A stretch of 64,000 nt of DNA from Congregibacter brevis (GCF_045689245.1 NZ_CP136865.1:2418001-2482000), one strand, 5' to 3'; positions 26,845-35,394 are shown, counted from the stretch's first letter. Notes: generated by a model not told the origin, from the sequence alone. Translations and numbers: made by a program.

Positions 26845-26873
26845 TTGCTACCGAGAGACCTTTTGGCGACAAT
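26845..26873 (+). promoter_or_regulatory. Possible promoter of the 4.5S RNA gene
   Basis: TTGCTA, 17 bases, GACAAT, about 30 bases before the 4.5S RNA. A CCCC-N7-GGGG hairpin plus TTTT at about 26880-26898 follows and would lie in the precursor leader. Pattern only. Confidence 0.4.
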
Positions 26874-26902
26874 GCGCCTCCCCGCTAGTTGGGGGTTTTA
26901 GG

Positions 26903-27010
26903 GTGGCCCGGGCGGTCCCCTCGCAATGTCAGGCAGTGAACTCCGCCAGGCCCGGAAGGGAGCAACGGTAATTGCTGGTACATGTGCCGGGGTGTGGCTG
27001 TCCGGGCCGC
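26903..27010 (+). ncRNA. ffs: Signal recognition particle 4.5S RNA
   Basis: Short bacterial SRP RNA. The conserved Ffh-binding core is visible: CAGGCCCGGAAGGGAGCA (loop GGAA, asymmetric internal loop), and the distal strand TGTGCCGGGGTGTGGCTG. The ends pair (GGCCCGG at 26905-26911 with CCGGGCC at 27002-27008). Lies about 100 bases before dnaX, as in Pseudomonas. Exact ends are approximate. Confidence 0.95.
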
Positions 27011-27107
27011 TTCCATTTCGGCTCGGGTAAGGTGTGGTTCTTAGCTAGGCGCCACTAGAGTCAGAGATGACGGACCGATATTCGGGTCGTCCAATAACGG
27101 GAAAAAC

Positions 27108-28784
27108 ATGTCCTATCAGGTGCTGGCGCGTAAATGGCGTCCGGCCACATTTGATGCCCTGGTTGGCCAGGAGCACGTTCTGCAGGCCCTGCGCCACGCG
27201 TTGGACAGCAATCGGCTTCACCATGCCTACCTTTTTACCGGCACGCGCGGTGTTGGAAAAACCACGATCGCGCGAATTTTGGCTCGCAGTCTTAATTGCG
27301 AGAAGGGTGTCAGTGCAACGCCCTGTGGCGAGTGTGGAAGCTGTGTTGAAATCAGCGAAGGGCGCAGCGTTGACCTCATTGAGGTTGATGCAGCCTCGCG
27401 TACCAAAGTCGAAGATACTCGGGAGCTTCTCGATAACGTGCAGTACGCACCCACCCGATCTCGTTTCAAGGTGTACCTCATCGATGAGGTACACATGCTT
27501 TCCGGGCACTCTTTCAATGCTCTTTTAAAAACTCTTGAAGAGCCTCCGGATCACGTTAAGTTTTTACTTGCGACCACTGATCCCCAAAAGCTTCCGGCTA
27601 CGGTTCTATCCCGATGCCTGCAATTTAATCTGAAAAATATGTCTGCGCAGCGTGTGGTGGAGCATTTGCGCGATGTACTGGCTCAGGAACAGGTTGATTT
27701 TGATGATGCTGCGCTGTGGCAATTAGGTCGAGCCGCTGCGGGCAGCATGCGAGACGCTTTGAGTCTTACGGATCAGGCGATCGCCTTTGGCGACGGAAGT
27801 CTTCGTGATGCCGAAGTCGCTTCTATGCTGGGGTCTGTGGATCGACGTCACGTCTATGATCTGCTTGCAGCTTTGTTGGCAGATGATGCAAAGCAGCTAA
27901 TCGATACTTGCGCTCAGATGGATGAGCAGGGAGTGGATTTTGCATCTGCGGTGGATGAGCTGGCTAGCGTGCTGCATCGCTGTGCCCTGGCGCAGGCAGT
28001 GCCCGGTGCCATTGATCCCGAGTTTGGCGATGCTGAGCAGGTAGCTGAGCTCGCTGGGAAGATGACCGCAGAGGATGTTCAGCTGTTCTATGAATTGGCG
28101 CACAGCGCGCGGCCGCAAGTGGTGCAAGCGAGTGATCCGAGGGCGGCTTTTGAAATGCTCGCGCTGAGATTGCTGGCCTTCCGGCCCGTGGGAGTTCTGG
28201 ATCCAGGTTTAACTGCCGAAGATTTGCTGGAGCTTCCAACGTCGACCCCGGAGGTCGACGACGCCGCAAAAAAGCCTGAGCCGCCGCCGGCGGCAGTTAT
28301 TGAAGCTTCACAGCCGGAAGTCATGCCCTCGGTTGGCAAGTCTGAAGTTCCAAAGGTCGTAGGTGGAAGCGAACGCGAAAGCGGAGCTGGCACTCAGGGT
28401 GATCAGCCTCCCTGGTATCAGATACTCGAAGCTCTTGGCCTAAGCGGGAGTGCGTTAAACATCGCGTCTCACTGTGAGGTCGAAGCCGTTAACGGCGCGT
28501 CCTGGCGCTTGGTTCTTGATGAGAGTCGCGCCAACTTATTCAACGAGCGCCATGTAGCGGTTGTTGCCAAGGCCTTGTCAGAGTGGCAAAAAGTGTCTTG
28601 TGAGGTTTCTATCATTCCCGGGGCTGTTTCTCAGGAGACGCCCGCGATGCGCCGCGTGCGACTGGAAGCCGAACGTCACAAGGTGGCGGTAGCGGAGATT
28701 AATGAGGATCCGGAAGTTTTGCAGTTGGTGAAAGACTTTGATGCCAAGGTACTGCAAGACTCGGTGACGGTCGATGTCCCGTGA
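27108..28784 (+). CDS. dnaX: DNA polymerase III subunits tau (and gamma by frameshift)
   Basis: Clamp-loader ATPase, 558 aa for tau. Walker A GTRGVGKTT with Lys51, zinc ligands Cys64, Cys73, Cys76 and Cys79 (CGECGSC), DEVHMLS box and SRC arginine finger region (LSRCLQFNL). Domains I-III occupy about residues 1-370, then a Pro/Ala/Glu-rich linker, then the tau tail that binds DnaB and polymerase alpha. Codons 387-389 (GCA AAA AAG) make an A-AAA-AAG slippery site; a -1 shift reads one GCC codon and then TGA, giving a gamma of 390 residues. First gene of dnaX-ybaB-recR. Confidence 0.97.
   Translation: MSYQVLARKWRPATFDALVGQEHVLQALRHALDSNRLHHAYLFTGTRGVGKTTIARILARSLNCEKGVSATPCGECGSCVEISEGRSVDLIEVDAASRTKVEDTRELLDNVQYAPTRSRFKVYLIDEVHMLSGHSFNALLKTLEEPPDHVKFLLATTDPQKLPATVLSRCLQFNLKNMSAQRVVEHLRDVLAQEQVDFDDAALWQLGRAAAGSMRDALSLTDQAIAFGDGSLRDAEVASMLGSVDRRHVYDLLAALLADDAKQLIDTCAQMDEQGVDFASAVDELASVLHRCALAQAVPGAIDPEFGDAEQVAELAGKMTAEDVQLFYELAHSARPQVVQASDPRAAFEMLALRLLAFRPVGVLDPGLTAEDLLELPTSTPEVDDAAKKPEPPPAAVIEASQPEVMPSVGKSEVPKVVGGSERESGAGTQGDQPPWYQILEALGLSGSALNIASHCEVEAVNGASWRLVLDESRANLFNERHVAVVAKALSEWQKVSCEVSIIPGAVSQETPAMRRVRLEAERHKVAVAEINEDPEVLQLVKDFDAKVLQDSVTVDVP
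28250..28294 (+). promoter_or_regulatory. Programmed -1 ribosomal frameshift signal in dnaX
   Basis: Three elements in order: internal Shine-Dalgarno GGAGG (28250-28254), slippery heptamer A-AAA-AAG in the right phase (28268-28274), and after five bases a GC-only hairpin GCCGCC/GGCGGC (28280-28294). The -1 frame meets TGA at 28277-28279 after one codon. The same arrangement produces gamma in E. coli. Confidence 0.82.
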
Positions 28785-28844
28785 TGACAGGGACGGTGCA
28801 GTCGATGTTTTGGCGTTTTGTTTGATGACTGGGGAGCAAATAAC

Positions 28845-29168
28845 ATGAAGGGCGGCTTAGGTGACATCATGCAGCAGGCGCAGAAGATGCAGGCTGATAT
28901 GCAGAAAGCGCAGGAAGCGATGGCCGATCTGGAAGTTGTCGGTGAGTCTGGTGCTGGAATGGTTACGGTCACTATGACGGGCCGTCATGACGTGCGCCGC
29001 GTGGAGATCGATCCCAGTGTTCTTGGTGAAGACAAAGCGGTGCTCGAAGACCTGCTCGCTGCTGCCGTCAATGATGCCGTGCGGCGCGTCGAAGAGACGA
29101 ATCGCAAGGCTATGCAAGATCTCACCGGGGGCATGTCCTTGCCGGCCGGTTTTAAGTTTCCGTTCTGA
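28845..29168 (+). CDS. ybaB: YbaB/EbfC nucleoid-associated protein
   Basis: Small DNA-binding protein of 107 aa, dimeric, nucleoid-associated. Start ATG 28845 has GGGGAG at a good distance; the upstream TTG extension is not needed. Family features: N-terminal MKGGLGDIMQQAQKMQ with a long amphipathic helix, the GMVTVTMTGRHDVRRVEIDPS strand region and the C-terminal LPAGFKFPF. The stop overlaps the recR start by one base (TGATG), giving translational coupling within dnaX-ybaB-recR. Confidence 0.95.
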   Translation: MKGGLGDIMQQAQKMQADMQKAQEAMADLEVVGESGAGMVTVTMTGRHDVRRVEIDPSVLGEDKAVLEDLLAAAVNDAVRRVEETNRKAMQDLTGGMSLPAGFKFPF

Positions 29169-29776
29169 TGCATCGTTTCAGTCCTGCTATGGACTCCCTC
29201 ATCGAGGCTCTGCGATGCCTCCCGGGAGTTGGTCCAAAGTCAGCGCAACGAATGGCGCTGCATCTTGTTGAGCGAAACCGAGAAGGCGCCTCAGCGTTAA
29301 GCCGCTCCTTGGCTGATGCCGTCGAACGAGTCGGGCGATGCCAGCAATGCAGAAATCTCGCAGAGTCTGTGTTGTGCGGTATCTGTGCGGATACGCGTCG
29401 GGATGCTTCCTTACTCTGTATTGTCGAAACACCGGGAGACATATTGGCGATCGAGCAGGCGGGAGGATATCGGGGAAGATACTTCGTGCTTATGGGTCAT
29501 CTCTCACCCATCGATGGAATCGGTCCCGAAGAGATTGGATTGCCGCTACTGGAAGCCCTTGCAAGAGATGGCGAGGTACAGGAGGTTATTCTCGCGACCA
29601 ACCCCACGGTTGAAGGTGAAGCTACCGCTTATTACATCACTCGTATGCTTGAACCACTGATTCCTCGCATGTCGCGTATTGCCCATGGAGTACCGTTGGG
29701 CGGTGAACTGGAATATGTTGATGGATCAACCTTGGCCCACGCATTCTCTGGTCGACAACCGGTGCCCGGATCATGA
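29168..29776 (+). CDS. recR: Recombination mediator protein RecR
   Basis: RecR, 202 aa, works with RecO (and RecF) to load RecA at gapped DNA. N-terminal helix-hairpin-helix (LPGVGPKSAQRMALHL), four-cysteine zinc finger (CQQCRNLAESVLCGIC), Toprim domain (LCIVETPGDILAIEQAG, then GHLSPIDGIGPEEIG) and the C-terminal Walker-B-like GGELEYVDGSTLAHA. Coupled to ybaB by one-base overlap and to rnd by a four-base ATGA overlap. Confidence 0.97.
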   Translation: MHRFSPAMDSLIEALRCLPGVGPKSAQRMALHLVERNREGASALSRSLADAVERVGRCQQCRNLAESVLCGICADTRRDASLLCIVETPGDILAIEQAGGYRGRYFVLMGHLSPIDGIGPEEIGLPLLEALARDGEVQEVILATNPTVEGEATAYYITRMLEPLIPRMSRIAHGVPLGGELEYVDGSTLAHAFSGRQPVPGS

Positions 29777-30885
29777 ACTGGACTCTCATCGAGAGTGATG
29801 AAGCTCTGACGTCTGTACTGTCGAGCTTAAGCGATGTTGCCGAGATTGCGGTAGATACGGAGTTTATGCGGCGTAACAGTTATTACCCGCACGTGGCGCT
29901 GCTGCAATTGTGTTCCGACGACCATGCCTGGTTGATTGATCCCCTGCAAATTACTGAGCTTGGCGGACTCCGTGAGCTGATGACAAACCCCAATTGCGTC
30001 AAAGTACTTCACTCCTGTAGTGAAGACTTGGAAGTGTTCCGCCATTGGTTGGGCGTTGTGCCGTCACCACTGGTCGATACGCAGCGGGCCACCGCGCTGC
30101 TGGGTAAGGGTTTTGGTCTTGGTTATCGCGCGCTTGTGGAGCAGCTCCTCGGCGTGGAGTTAGAGAAAGGGGAAACGCGATCGGACTGGCTGCAGCGTCC
30201 CTTGAGTGAATCCCAATGTCATTATGCAGCGTTGGATGTACTGGAGTTGGTGCCAGCGTGGGCGATTCTCAAGGAAGAGGCCCAAAAACAAGGTCGCATG
30301 GAATGGATCCTGGATGAGGGGGCGGAGGCGACTCGTCTGCTTCTGGAACGGGAAGGGCTGGTTTATCGACGCGTGAAATCAGCGTCACGCTTATCAAGGC
30401 GTCAGTTGGAAGCGTTGCGTCGACTGTGCATTTGGCGGGAAGATCTCGCGCGCACCGTAGACAAGCCCAGAGGATGGATCGTTGAAGACAAGGCATTTAT
30501 TGCCATTGCTCAAGCGATGCCCGAAGACTTTGACGCTCTTGCCGGGCTTGATGTATTGCCCGCTTCGGTGCTACGAAAACAGGGGTCCGCATTGACCGCC
30601 TGCGTTCACAAAGCATTGGCAGCTCCAGAGGAGGAGCTTCCGGAGCCCTTGCCGGCGCCTTTGGCTCCACCGCAGCGCAACTTACTAAAGGCGCTTCGTG
30701 GCGTCGCGAAAAGTATTGCAGCTGAGTTGGCTGTGGCACCAGAGATTCTTATCTCCACCGCGGATTTGGAGTTACTTCTCCGAGAAGCGTCGGGTGCAGC
30801 CATTGCTGAGCCTGAGCGCTGGCAGGGGTGGCGGGCGACTGCTGTCATAGCCCCTTTGCGTGATTCGTTGCCGGGAGCTGCCTGA
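29773..30885 (+). CDS. rnd: Ribonuclease D
   Basis: 3'-5' exoribonuclease in tRNA 3' maturation, 370 aa. DEDD motifs: Asp28 and Glu30 in AVDTEFMRR, Asp in HSCSEDLEVFRHWLG, and YAALDVLELV. An HRDC domain follows at about residues 210-285 (LSRRQLEALRRLCIWREDLAR, then the PRGWIVEDKAF block), then a second helical domain. The recR-rnd overlap (ATGA) and the close ycgL downstream (two bases) show one transcription unit. Confidence 0.95.
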   Translation: MNWTLIESDEALTSVLSSLSDVAEIAVDTEFMRRNSYYPHVALLQLCSDDHAWLIDPLQITELGGLRELMTNPNCVKVLHSCSEDLEVFRHWLGVVPSPLVDTQRATALLGKGFGLGYRALVEQLLGVELEKGETRSDWLQRPLSESQCHYAALDVLELVPAWAILKEEAQKQGRMEWILDEGAEATRLLLEREGLVYRRVKSASRLSRRQLEALRRLCIWREDLARTVDKPRGWIVEDKAFIAIAQAMPEDFDALAGLDVLPASVLRKQGSALTACVHKALAAPEEELPEPLPAPLAPPQRNLLKALRGVAKSIAAELAVAPEILISTADLELLLREASGAAIAEPERWQGWRATAVIAPLRDSLPGAA

Positions 30886-30887
30886 CA

Positions 30888-31172
30888 ATGAAGCTTTTGT
30901 GTGAGGTGTTTCGGAGCCCAAAAAAAGAAGGCATGTATTTGTTTGTTAAGCGTGAAGAAGGGCTGACCCGCGTCCCAGAAACATTGCTGGCTGTATTTGG
31001 GAGTCCAGAGTCCGCATTGGTCTTCGCTCTGGAGCCATCACGAAAACTAGCGCTGGCAGACACCGCGACAGTGCTGGCGGCACTGGAGTCCGAAGGTTTC
31101 TATGTGCAAATGCCGCCGGGTTCATCGGCGGAGCCCGCGCTAGATCCGCGACAGAATAAGCAACAGAAATAA
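30888..31172 (+). CDS. ycgL: YcgL domain-containing protein
   Basis: 94 aa. Matches the YcgL family: LCEVFRSPKKEGMYLFV at the N-terminus and LALADTATVLAALESEGFYVQMPP at the end. Gammaproteobacterial YcgL is commonly found next to rnd. Structure is known for the family but the function is not settled. Only two bases after rnd. The stop is followed immediately by a G9 tract (31173-31181). Confidence 0.92.
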   Translation: MKLLCEVFRSPKKEGMYLFVKREEGLTRVPETLLAVFGSPESALVFALEPSRKLALADTATVLAALESEGFYVQMPPGSSAEPALDPRQNKQQK

Positions 31173-31181
31173 GGGGGGGGG
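31173..31181 (+). repeat. G9 homopolymer in the ribosome-binding region
   Basis: Nine consecutive Gs between the ycgL stop and the ATG at 31188. It can serve as the Shine-Dalgarno of the next gene and is a mononucleotide tract prone to slippage. Confidence 0.8.
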
Positions 31182-31187
31182 TATTGG

Positions 31188-31550
31188 ATGCTCACTGATA
31201 GCGCTTATCTGAGTGCTCTTATTGTTTACTCGCTCTCCGCAATGCTCGCTGTGGCGCTGATGAATTATTGGTTACTTCGAAAGCGGTCGTTGGCGGTCAA
31301 AATGATGGTTTCGCTACCGGTCCTGAGCTTATTGCTCACGCCGGCCTTGATACAGCCCGAAGCAGATACCTTTGCACCGGCATTGGTGGTGCTGGCCTTT
31401 CAATGGTTGAGTCAGGGGCAGGAGGCCGCAGAGCATGCGTTGCGTCCGCTACTGATGTTTACCGCGATAGCCACAGCCATTGGCGCCTGCCTGGCATTGC
31501 TAGTGGGTGTTCTGAGCCGGCGACAGAACCCGAGCGATTCAGAGGCTTGA
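31188..31550 (+). CDS. Small integral membrane protein of unknown function
   Basis: 120 aa; I do not recognise a named family. Three hydrophobic segments are visible: residues 8-28 (LSALIVYSLSAMLAVAL), 36-54 (MMVSLPVLSLLLTPAL) and 88-110 (LLMFTAIATAIGACLALLVGVL), with a middle stretch containing LAFQWLSQGQEAAE. ATG is preceded by a G9 tract. It follows ycgL by 15 bases and probably ends the dnaX-rnd-ycgL unit, before an MoxR ATPase about 115 bases further on. Confidence 0.7.
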   Translation: MLTDSAYLSALIVYSLSAMLAVALMNYWLLRKRSLAVKMMVSLPVLSLLLTPALIQPEADTFAPALVVLAFQWLSQGQEAAEHALRPLLMFTAIATAIGACLALLVGVLSRRQNPSDSEA

Positions 31551-31665
31551 TGTGTTAGCAACTTGCCGCGCCTTAGTACAGTTGGGTACTCTTGCGCCCC
31601 TAATTATTACTCGTCAACGGCTGGCTAGTTGTTGATATCAGTTTTCTCAAAGTGGAGCCCCGTCA

Positions 31666-32511
31666 ATGAAGTTTGAAGGTACTGAGCGTTACGTAGCGAC
31701 CGAAGATTTGAGTATGGCCGTCAATGCGGCCGTCGCTCTTCAGCGCCCCCTGTTGATCAAGGGGGAGCCAGGCACGGGTAAAACCATGCTTGCGGAAGAG
31801 GTTGCGAGCGGCCTGGGAATGCCCCTGATTCAGTGGCACATCAAGTCCACCACCAAGGCGCAGCAGGGTCTATACGAGTACGACGCAGTATCCCGTCTAC
31901 GGGATTCCCAGTTGGGTGACGATAAAGTTCACGACGTCAAAAACTACATCAAGAAAGGTAAGCTCTGGGAGGCGTTTACCGCTGAAGAGCAGGTGGTTCT
32001 GCTTATCGATGAGGTAGACAAGGCCGACATTGAGTTTCCTAATGACTTGCTGGTTGAGCTCGATCGTATGGAGTTCTTTGTCTACGAAACCGGCGAAACT
32101 ATCAAAGCGACTCGTCGTCCCATCATTATTATCACCAGTAATAACGAGAAAGAGCTGCCCGACGCGTTCTTACGCCGCTGTTTCTTCCACTTCATCAATT
32201 TCCCGGACAAGAGCACGATGCAGCGTATCGTTGATGTGCACTATCCGGAGATCACCCAGACTCTGGTGCAAGAAGCGATGGAAGTGTTTTTTGATCTCCG
32301 CTCCGTTCCGGGTCTTAAGAAGAAGCCGTCCACGTCGGAGCTCATTGACTGGCTCAAGCTGTTGATGGCGGACGATATCCCCGATGAAATTCTTCGAGAG
32401 AGGGATCAATCCAAGGCCATACCCCCACTCTATGGTGCGCTGCTGAAGAACGAGCAGGATGTACACCTCCTTGAACGGCTTGCATTTATGCATCGTCGAG
32501 AGACGCGTTAA
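31666..32511 (+). CDS. MoxR-type AAA+ ATPase (CbbQ/NorQ-like)
   Basis: 281 aa, shorter than the MoxR at 701. Walker A KGEPGTGKTMLAEE (Lys at about 44), Walker B VVLLIDEVDKAD, sensor 1 PIIIITSNNEKELPDAFLRRCFFHFI. This subgroup pairs with VWA proteins; the VWA gene begins 23 bases downstream, so they form a two-gene operon. Likely an inner chaperone that remodels or activates a client through the VWA subunit. Client not identifiable here. Confidence 0.92.
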   Translation: MKFEGTERYVATEDLSMAVNAAVALQRPLLIKGEPGTGKTMLAEEVASGLGMPLIQWHIKSTTKAQQGLYEYDAVSRLRDSQLGDDKVHDVKNYIKKGKLWEAFTAEEQVVLLIDEVDKADIEFPNDLLVELDRMEFFVYETGETIKATRRPIIIITSNNEKELPDAFLRRCFFHFINFPDKSTMQRIVDVHYPEITQTLVQEAMEVFFDLRSVPGLKKKPSTSELIDWLKLLMADDIPDEILRERDQSKAIPPLYGALLKNEQDVHLLERLAFMHRRETR

Positions 32512-32534
32512 GCGACGAAGACGAGGGTTACGGC

Positions 32535-33710
32535 GTGTTGATAAATTTCTTCAGTTCTCTTCGTGACGCGGGGATTCCCGTCACCACTCGGGAGCTTCTG
32601 GATCTCTACGAAGGCCTCACTAAACACGTGGCCTTTGGTAGTGCGGATGACTTTTATTTCTTTAGTCGCACCTGTTTAGTCAAGGACGAGAAGTACTTCG
32701 ATCGCTTTGACAAGGCGTTCGGTGCGCACTTTGAAGAGCTTCAGGATCTCGATGATGTGATCGAGGCGATGATTCCGGATGACTGGCTGCGTAGCGAGTT
32801 TATGAAGCAGTTGTCGGAAGAAGAGAAAGAGAAAATCGAGTCTCTTGGGGGGCTCGAGAAACTCATCGAAGAATTCAAGAAACGCCTGGAAGAACAGAAG
32901 AAACGACACGAAGGCGGCAACAAGTGGGTCGGCACTGGGGGTACCTCGCCCTTTGGGCAAGAGGGCTACCACCCTGAAGGTATTCGCGTCGGCCCCAATG
33001 GGGGTAACGGCAAGGCGGTGAAGGTTTGGGATCGTCGGGATTTTAAAAATCTCGACGACAGCGTGGAGCTGGGTACCCGAAACATCAAGATGGCACTTCG
33101 CCGCCTGCGTAAGTTTGCACGCAACGGTGCTGCCGATGAGTTGGACCTGGATGACACTATCCGCTCTACGGCGAGAAATGCCGGGCTGTTGGACATTCGT
33201 ATGGTGCCGGAGCGGCACAATGCGGTGAAAGTGTTGTTGTTCTTTGATGTGGGCGGTTCTATGGATCCCCACGTGCGTGTTTGCGAAGAGCTATTTTCGG
33301 CAACGCGTACAGAGTTTAAGCATATGGAGAGTTTTTACTTCCATAACTTCTTCTATGAAAGCGTGTGGAAAAACAACGTACGCCGGCACGCCGAGCGCAC
33401 GAACATGCTCGACATTCTGCATAAGTACGCCCACGACTACAAAGTGATCATCATCGGTGACGCTTCTATGTCCCCCTACGAAATCATGCAGCCTGGTGGT
33501 TCCGTAGAGCACTGGAACGAGGAGAGTGGCGAGGTATGGATGCGTCGCGTTCTGGAAACTTATGACAAGGCGGTATGGATCAATCCTGTTCCTCAGGAAG
33601 AGTGGGAGTACACGCAGTCTATTACGATTACTCACCAGCTTATGGAAGGGCGGATGCACCCCCTGACACTTAAGGGCCTGGAAGACGCGATGACATACTT
33701 GTCCCGTTAG
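32535..33710 (+). CDS. VWA-domain protein, CoxE-like
   Basis: 391 aa, no signal peptide. The N-terminal half is charged and helical (EEEKEKIESLGGLEKLIEEF, then a KKRHEGGNK stretch), a Gly-rich linker follows (GGTSPFGQEGYHPEGIRVGP), and the VWA fold begins near residue 225. Its MIDAS motif is FFDVGGSMDPH, i.e. D-x-G-G-S rather than D-x-S-x-S, as in other CoxE-like proteins; GDASMSPYE supplies the later Asp. Partner of the MoxR ATPase just upstream. Convergent with the SpoU gene, 14 bases between stops. Confidence 0.88.
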   Translation: MLINFFSSLRDAGIPVTTRELLDLYEGLTKHVAFGSADDFYFFSRTCLVKDEKYFDRFDKAFGAHFEELQDLDDVIEAMIPDDWLRSEFMKQLSEEEKEKIESLGGLEKLIEEFKKRLEEQKKRHEGGNKWVGTGGTSPFGQEGYHPEGIRVGPNGGNGKAVKVWDRRDFKNLDDSVELGTRNIKMALRRLRKFARNGAADELDLDDTIRSTARNAGLLDIRMVPERHNAVKVLLFFDVGGSMDPHVRVCEELFSATRTEFKHMESFYFHNFFYESVWKNNVRRHAERTNMLDILHKYAHDYKVIIIGDASMSPYEIMQPGGSVEHWNEESGEVWMRRVLETYDKAVWINPVPQEEWEYTQSITITHQLMEGRMHPLTLKGLEDAMTYLSR

Positions 33711-33724
33711 CAGGGCGGAGTGTT

Positions 33725-34507
33725 TCAGTTACCTGTAGATGCAATGTAAGCCACGAGAGCGCCGCTGACAGCGACATTAAGGGACTCCACCCCGTTTTGC
33801 ATAGGTATCGACAGATTCTCTCCAGGGAGCTCACTGAGCTCCTTTGAAATCCCATGGGACTCACCGCCGAGAACAAAAAGGGCGCGGCTTGAAAACCCCT
33901 GGCCGTCGAACAAGCTGCGTGAGCCCTTTGCCTGCATCCGGTACAACTCAAAACCTGAGTCGCACAGAGCTTTGCTGGCTTGCGTAATACTCTGGCAGCG
34001 CAATAGCGGGGCACGAAACACGGTTCCTGCACTGGCTTTGATGACCAATGGACCTAGCGCAGGGTTACCACGATCGGCATAGAGAACCGCAGTGACGCCG
34101 GCTGCGGCAGCGCTGCGAATCACCATTCCCATGTTTTGGGGGTTAGTGACGCCGTCGAGGGCCAGAAGGCGTTGGGGCGCGTCGCTGTGGATGTTCAGGG
34201 TCGTGAGATAGTCGTCAAGCTCACGCATCGCGGGGCAGTAAACATCCAGTGCCACACCCTGATCCTGGCGTCCATTGCGTGAAATACGCGCTAATTCTTC
34301 GCGACTGTGCTCGCGATAGTCCAGACCTCGTGACTGCGCGGCGCGTTGAATCTCTTTGACGACACCACCGCTGCGGTTACTTTTTGCCAAGTGCAGGATC
34401 CGGCAGTCCATCTCTGGATCTTCAAGTGCTTCCAGAACAGCGTTGCGTCCGTAGACCGTGAGAAAGCGTCGTCTTTCCTGTCGCTGCGGTTTGCGGTTGT
34501 CACCCAT
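33725..34507 (-). CDS. SpoU/TrmH-family RNA 2'-O-methyltransferase
   Basis: 260 aa from ATG 34507 (a TTG at 34525 is possible). N-terminal substrate-binding domain starts at VYGRNAVLEALED. The SPOUT knot motifs are intact: DGVTNPQNMGMVIRSAAAAG (motif 1), LFVLGGESHGISKEL (motif 2), and LSIPMQNGVESLNVAVSGALVAY (motif 3). It resembles RlmB and YfiF-like enzymes; whether it acts on rRNA or tRNA cannot be told from the sequence. Divergent from the glutaredoxin-like gene. Confidence 0.9.
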   Translation of the reverse strand: MGDNRKPQRQERRRFLTVYGRNAVLEALEDPEMDCRILHLAKSNRSGGVVKEIQRAAQSRGLDYREHSREELARISRNGRQDQGVALDVYCPAMRELDDYLTTLNIHSDAPQRLLALDGVTNPQNMGMVIRSAAAAGVTAVLYADRGNPALGPLVIKASAGTVFRAPLLRCQSITQASKALCDSGFELYRMQAKGSRSLFDGQGFSSRALFVLGGESHGISKELSELPGENLSIPMQNGVESLNVAVSGALVAYIASTGN

Positions 34508-34535
34508 GCTAAGCTCGCGTACCAAAGTAGGCCGA

Positions 34536-34823
34536 ATGATGGACGAAGTGAGCCTGATTCTCTATAGCACCGAGGGTTGCCACCTTTGCGAAGAGGCGGA
34601 GGCGCTGCTGAGGGTGGTGAAGGGAACTCTCCCGCTCCTTAGCTGGCAGGTTGTGGATATTGCCAACGACGATGCGCTTTTTCAGAAGTATGGCTGGCTA
34701 ATCCCCGTACTTAGTCTGCCCAAGGCAAGCGAAACGGATGCTCTATGTGAGCTGCGCTGGCCGTTCGATGGGCCTGCGCTCGTTGCATTTCTTAACGAAT
34801 CGGGGCTCGCGGCTCAATCTTAG
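34536..34823 (+). CDS. Glutaredoxin-like protein (DUF836)
   Basis: About 95 aa. Thioredoxin-fold protein with LYSTEGCHLCEEAEALL, so a CxxC (Cys-His-Leu-Cys) redox site near the N-terminus, and IPVLSLPKA, the cis-Pro segment. Matches the glutaredoxin-like DUF836 family of small proteobacterial proteins. ATG 34536 or 34539; the frame's upstream TTG extension runs into the opposite gene and is unlikely. Redox partner unknown. Confidence 0.82.
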   Translation: MMDEVSLILYSTEGCHLCEEAEALLRVVKGTLPLLSWQVVDIANDDALFQKYGWLIPVLSLPKASETDALCELRWPFDGPALVAFLNESGLAAQS

Positions 34824-34861
34824 CAGCGCCAAGGGTGATCTCCCGCGACTGCAATAGACTT

Positions 34862-35293
34862 TTAGCCAACCCGAACAGCCAAAACGTCAACAGGGGCGCC
34901 GTGGAGAACCCCGTTTGCTGTGGAGCCCATCAGTAACGCCAAACCGTAACGGCCGTGGCTGCCTACTACGATGAGATCCGCGCCCATCTCTTCCGCCAGA
35001 GTGTGAATCTCTACTTCGGGGCGGCCCAGTACGACATGCCGGCGATCTTTTTCGACGCCGTGCTTCGTGCCAAATTTCTCTAACTGCTGATCCGCTTGCT
35101 GATGAATCTCATCCTGTATTCCTGAGAAGTCCATGGGAATATCGCCACCATAGGCAAAGCTTAGTGGTTCAATAACGTGGATGATATGCAATGCCGCGTC
35201 GTTGTTTCGGGCGATCGCCAGCGCGCGCTCTGCAACGGTGTCTGAGTCTTCACTGAGATCGACGGCCATGAGAATTTTACTGTAATTGGACAT
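34862..35293 (-). CDS. Universal stress protein UspA family
   Basis: 143 aa from ATG 35293, which has AGAGAG upstream; the longer frame to 35377 lacks a good start. Single Usp domain: ILMAVDLSEDSDTVAERAL, the conserved LIVVGSHGRYGLALLMGSTANGVL with the ATP-binding Gly-rich loop, and the VDVLAVRVG end. Cytoplasmic; members respond to growth arrest and stress. Monocistronic by appearance. Confidence 0.93.
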   Translation of the reverse strand: MSNYSKILMAVDLSEDSDTVAERALAIARNNDAALHIIHVIEPLSFAYGGDIPMDFSGIQDEIHQQADQQLEKFGTKHGVEKDRRHVVLGRPEVEIHTLAEEMGADLIVVGSHGRYGLALLMGSTANGVLHGAPVDVLAVRVG

Positions 35294-35394
35294 AGGCTCT
35301 CTCCACGTTTGATTGTTTCCAATCCTATCCTTTGTGATGGCGTTGACTACCACTGCTGATAGCATGCGCCTGATCATGATTTATTTATAACACA

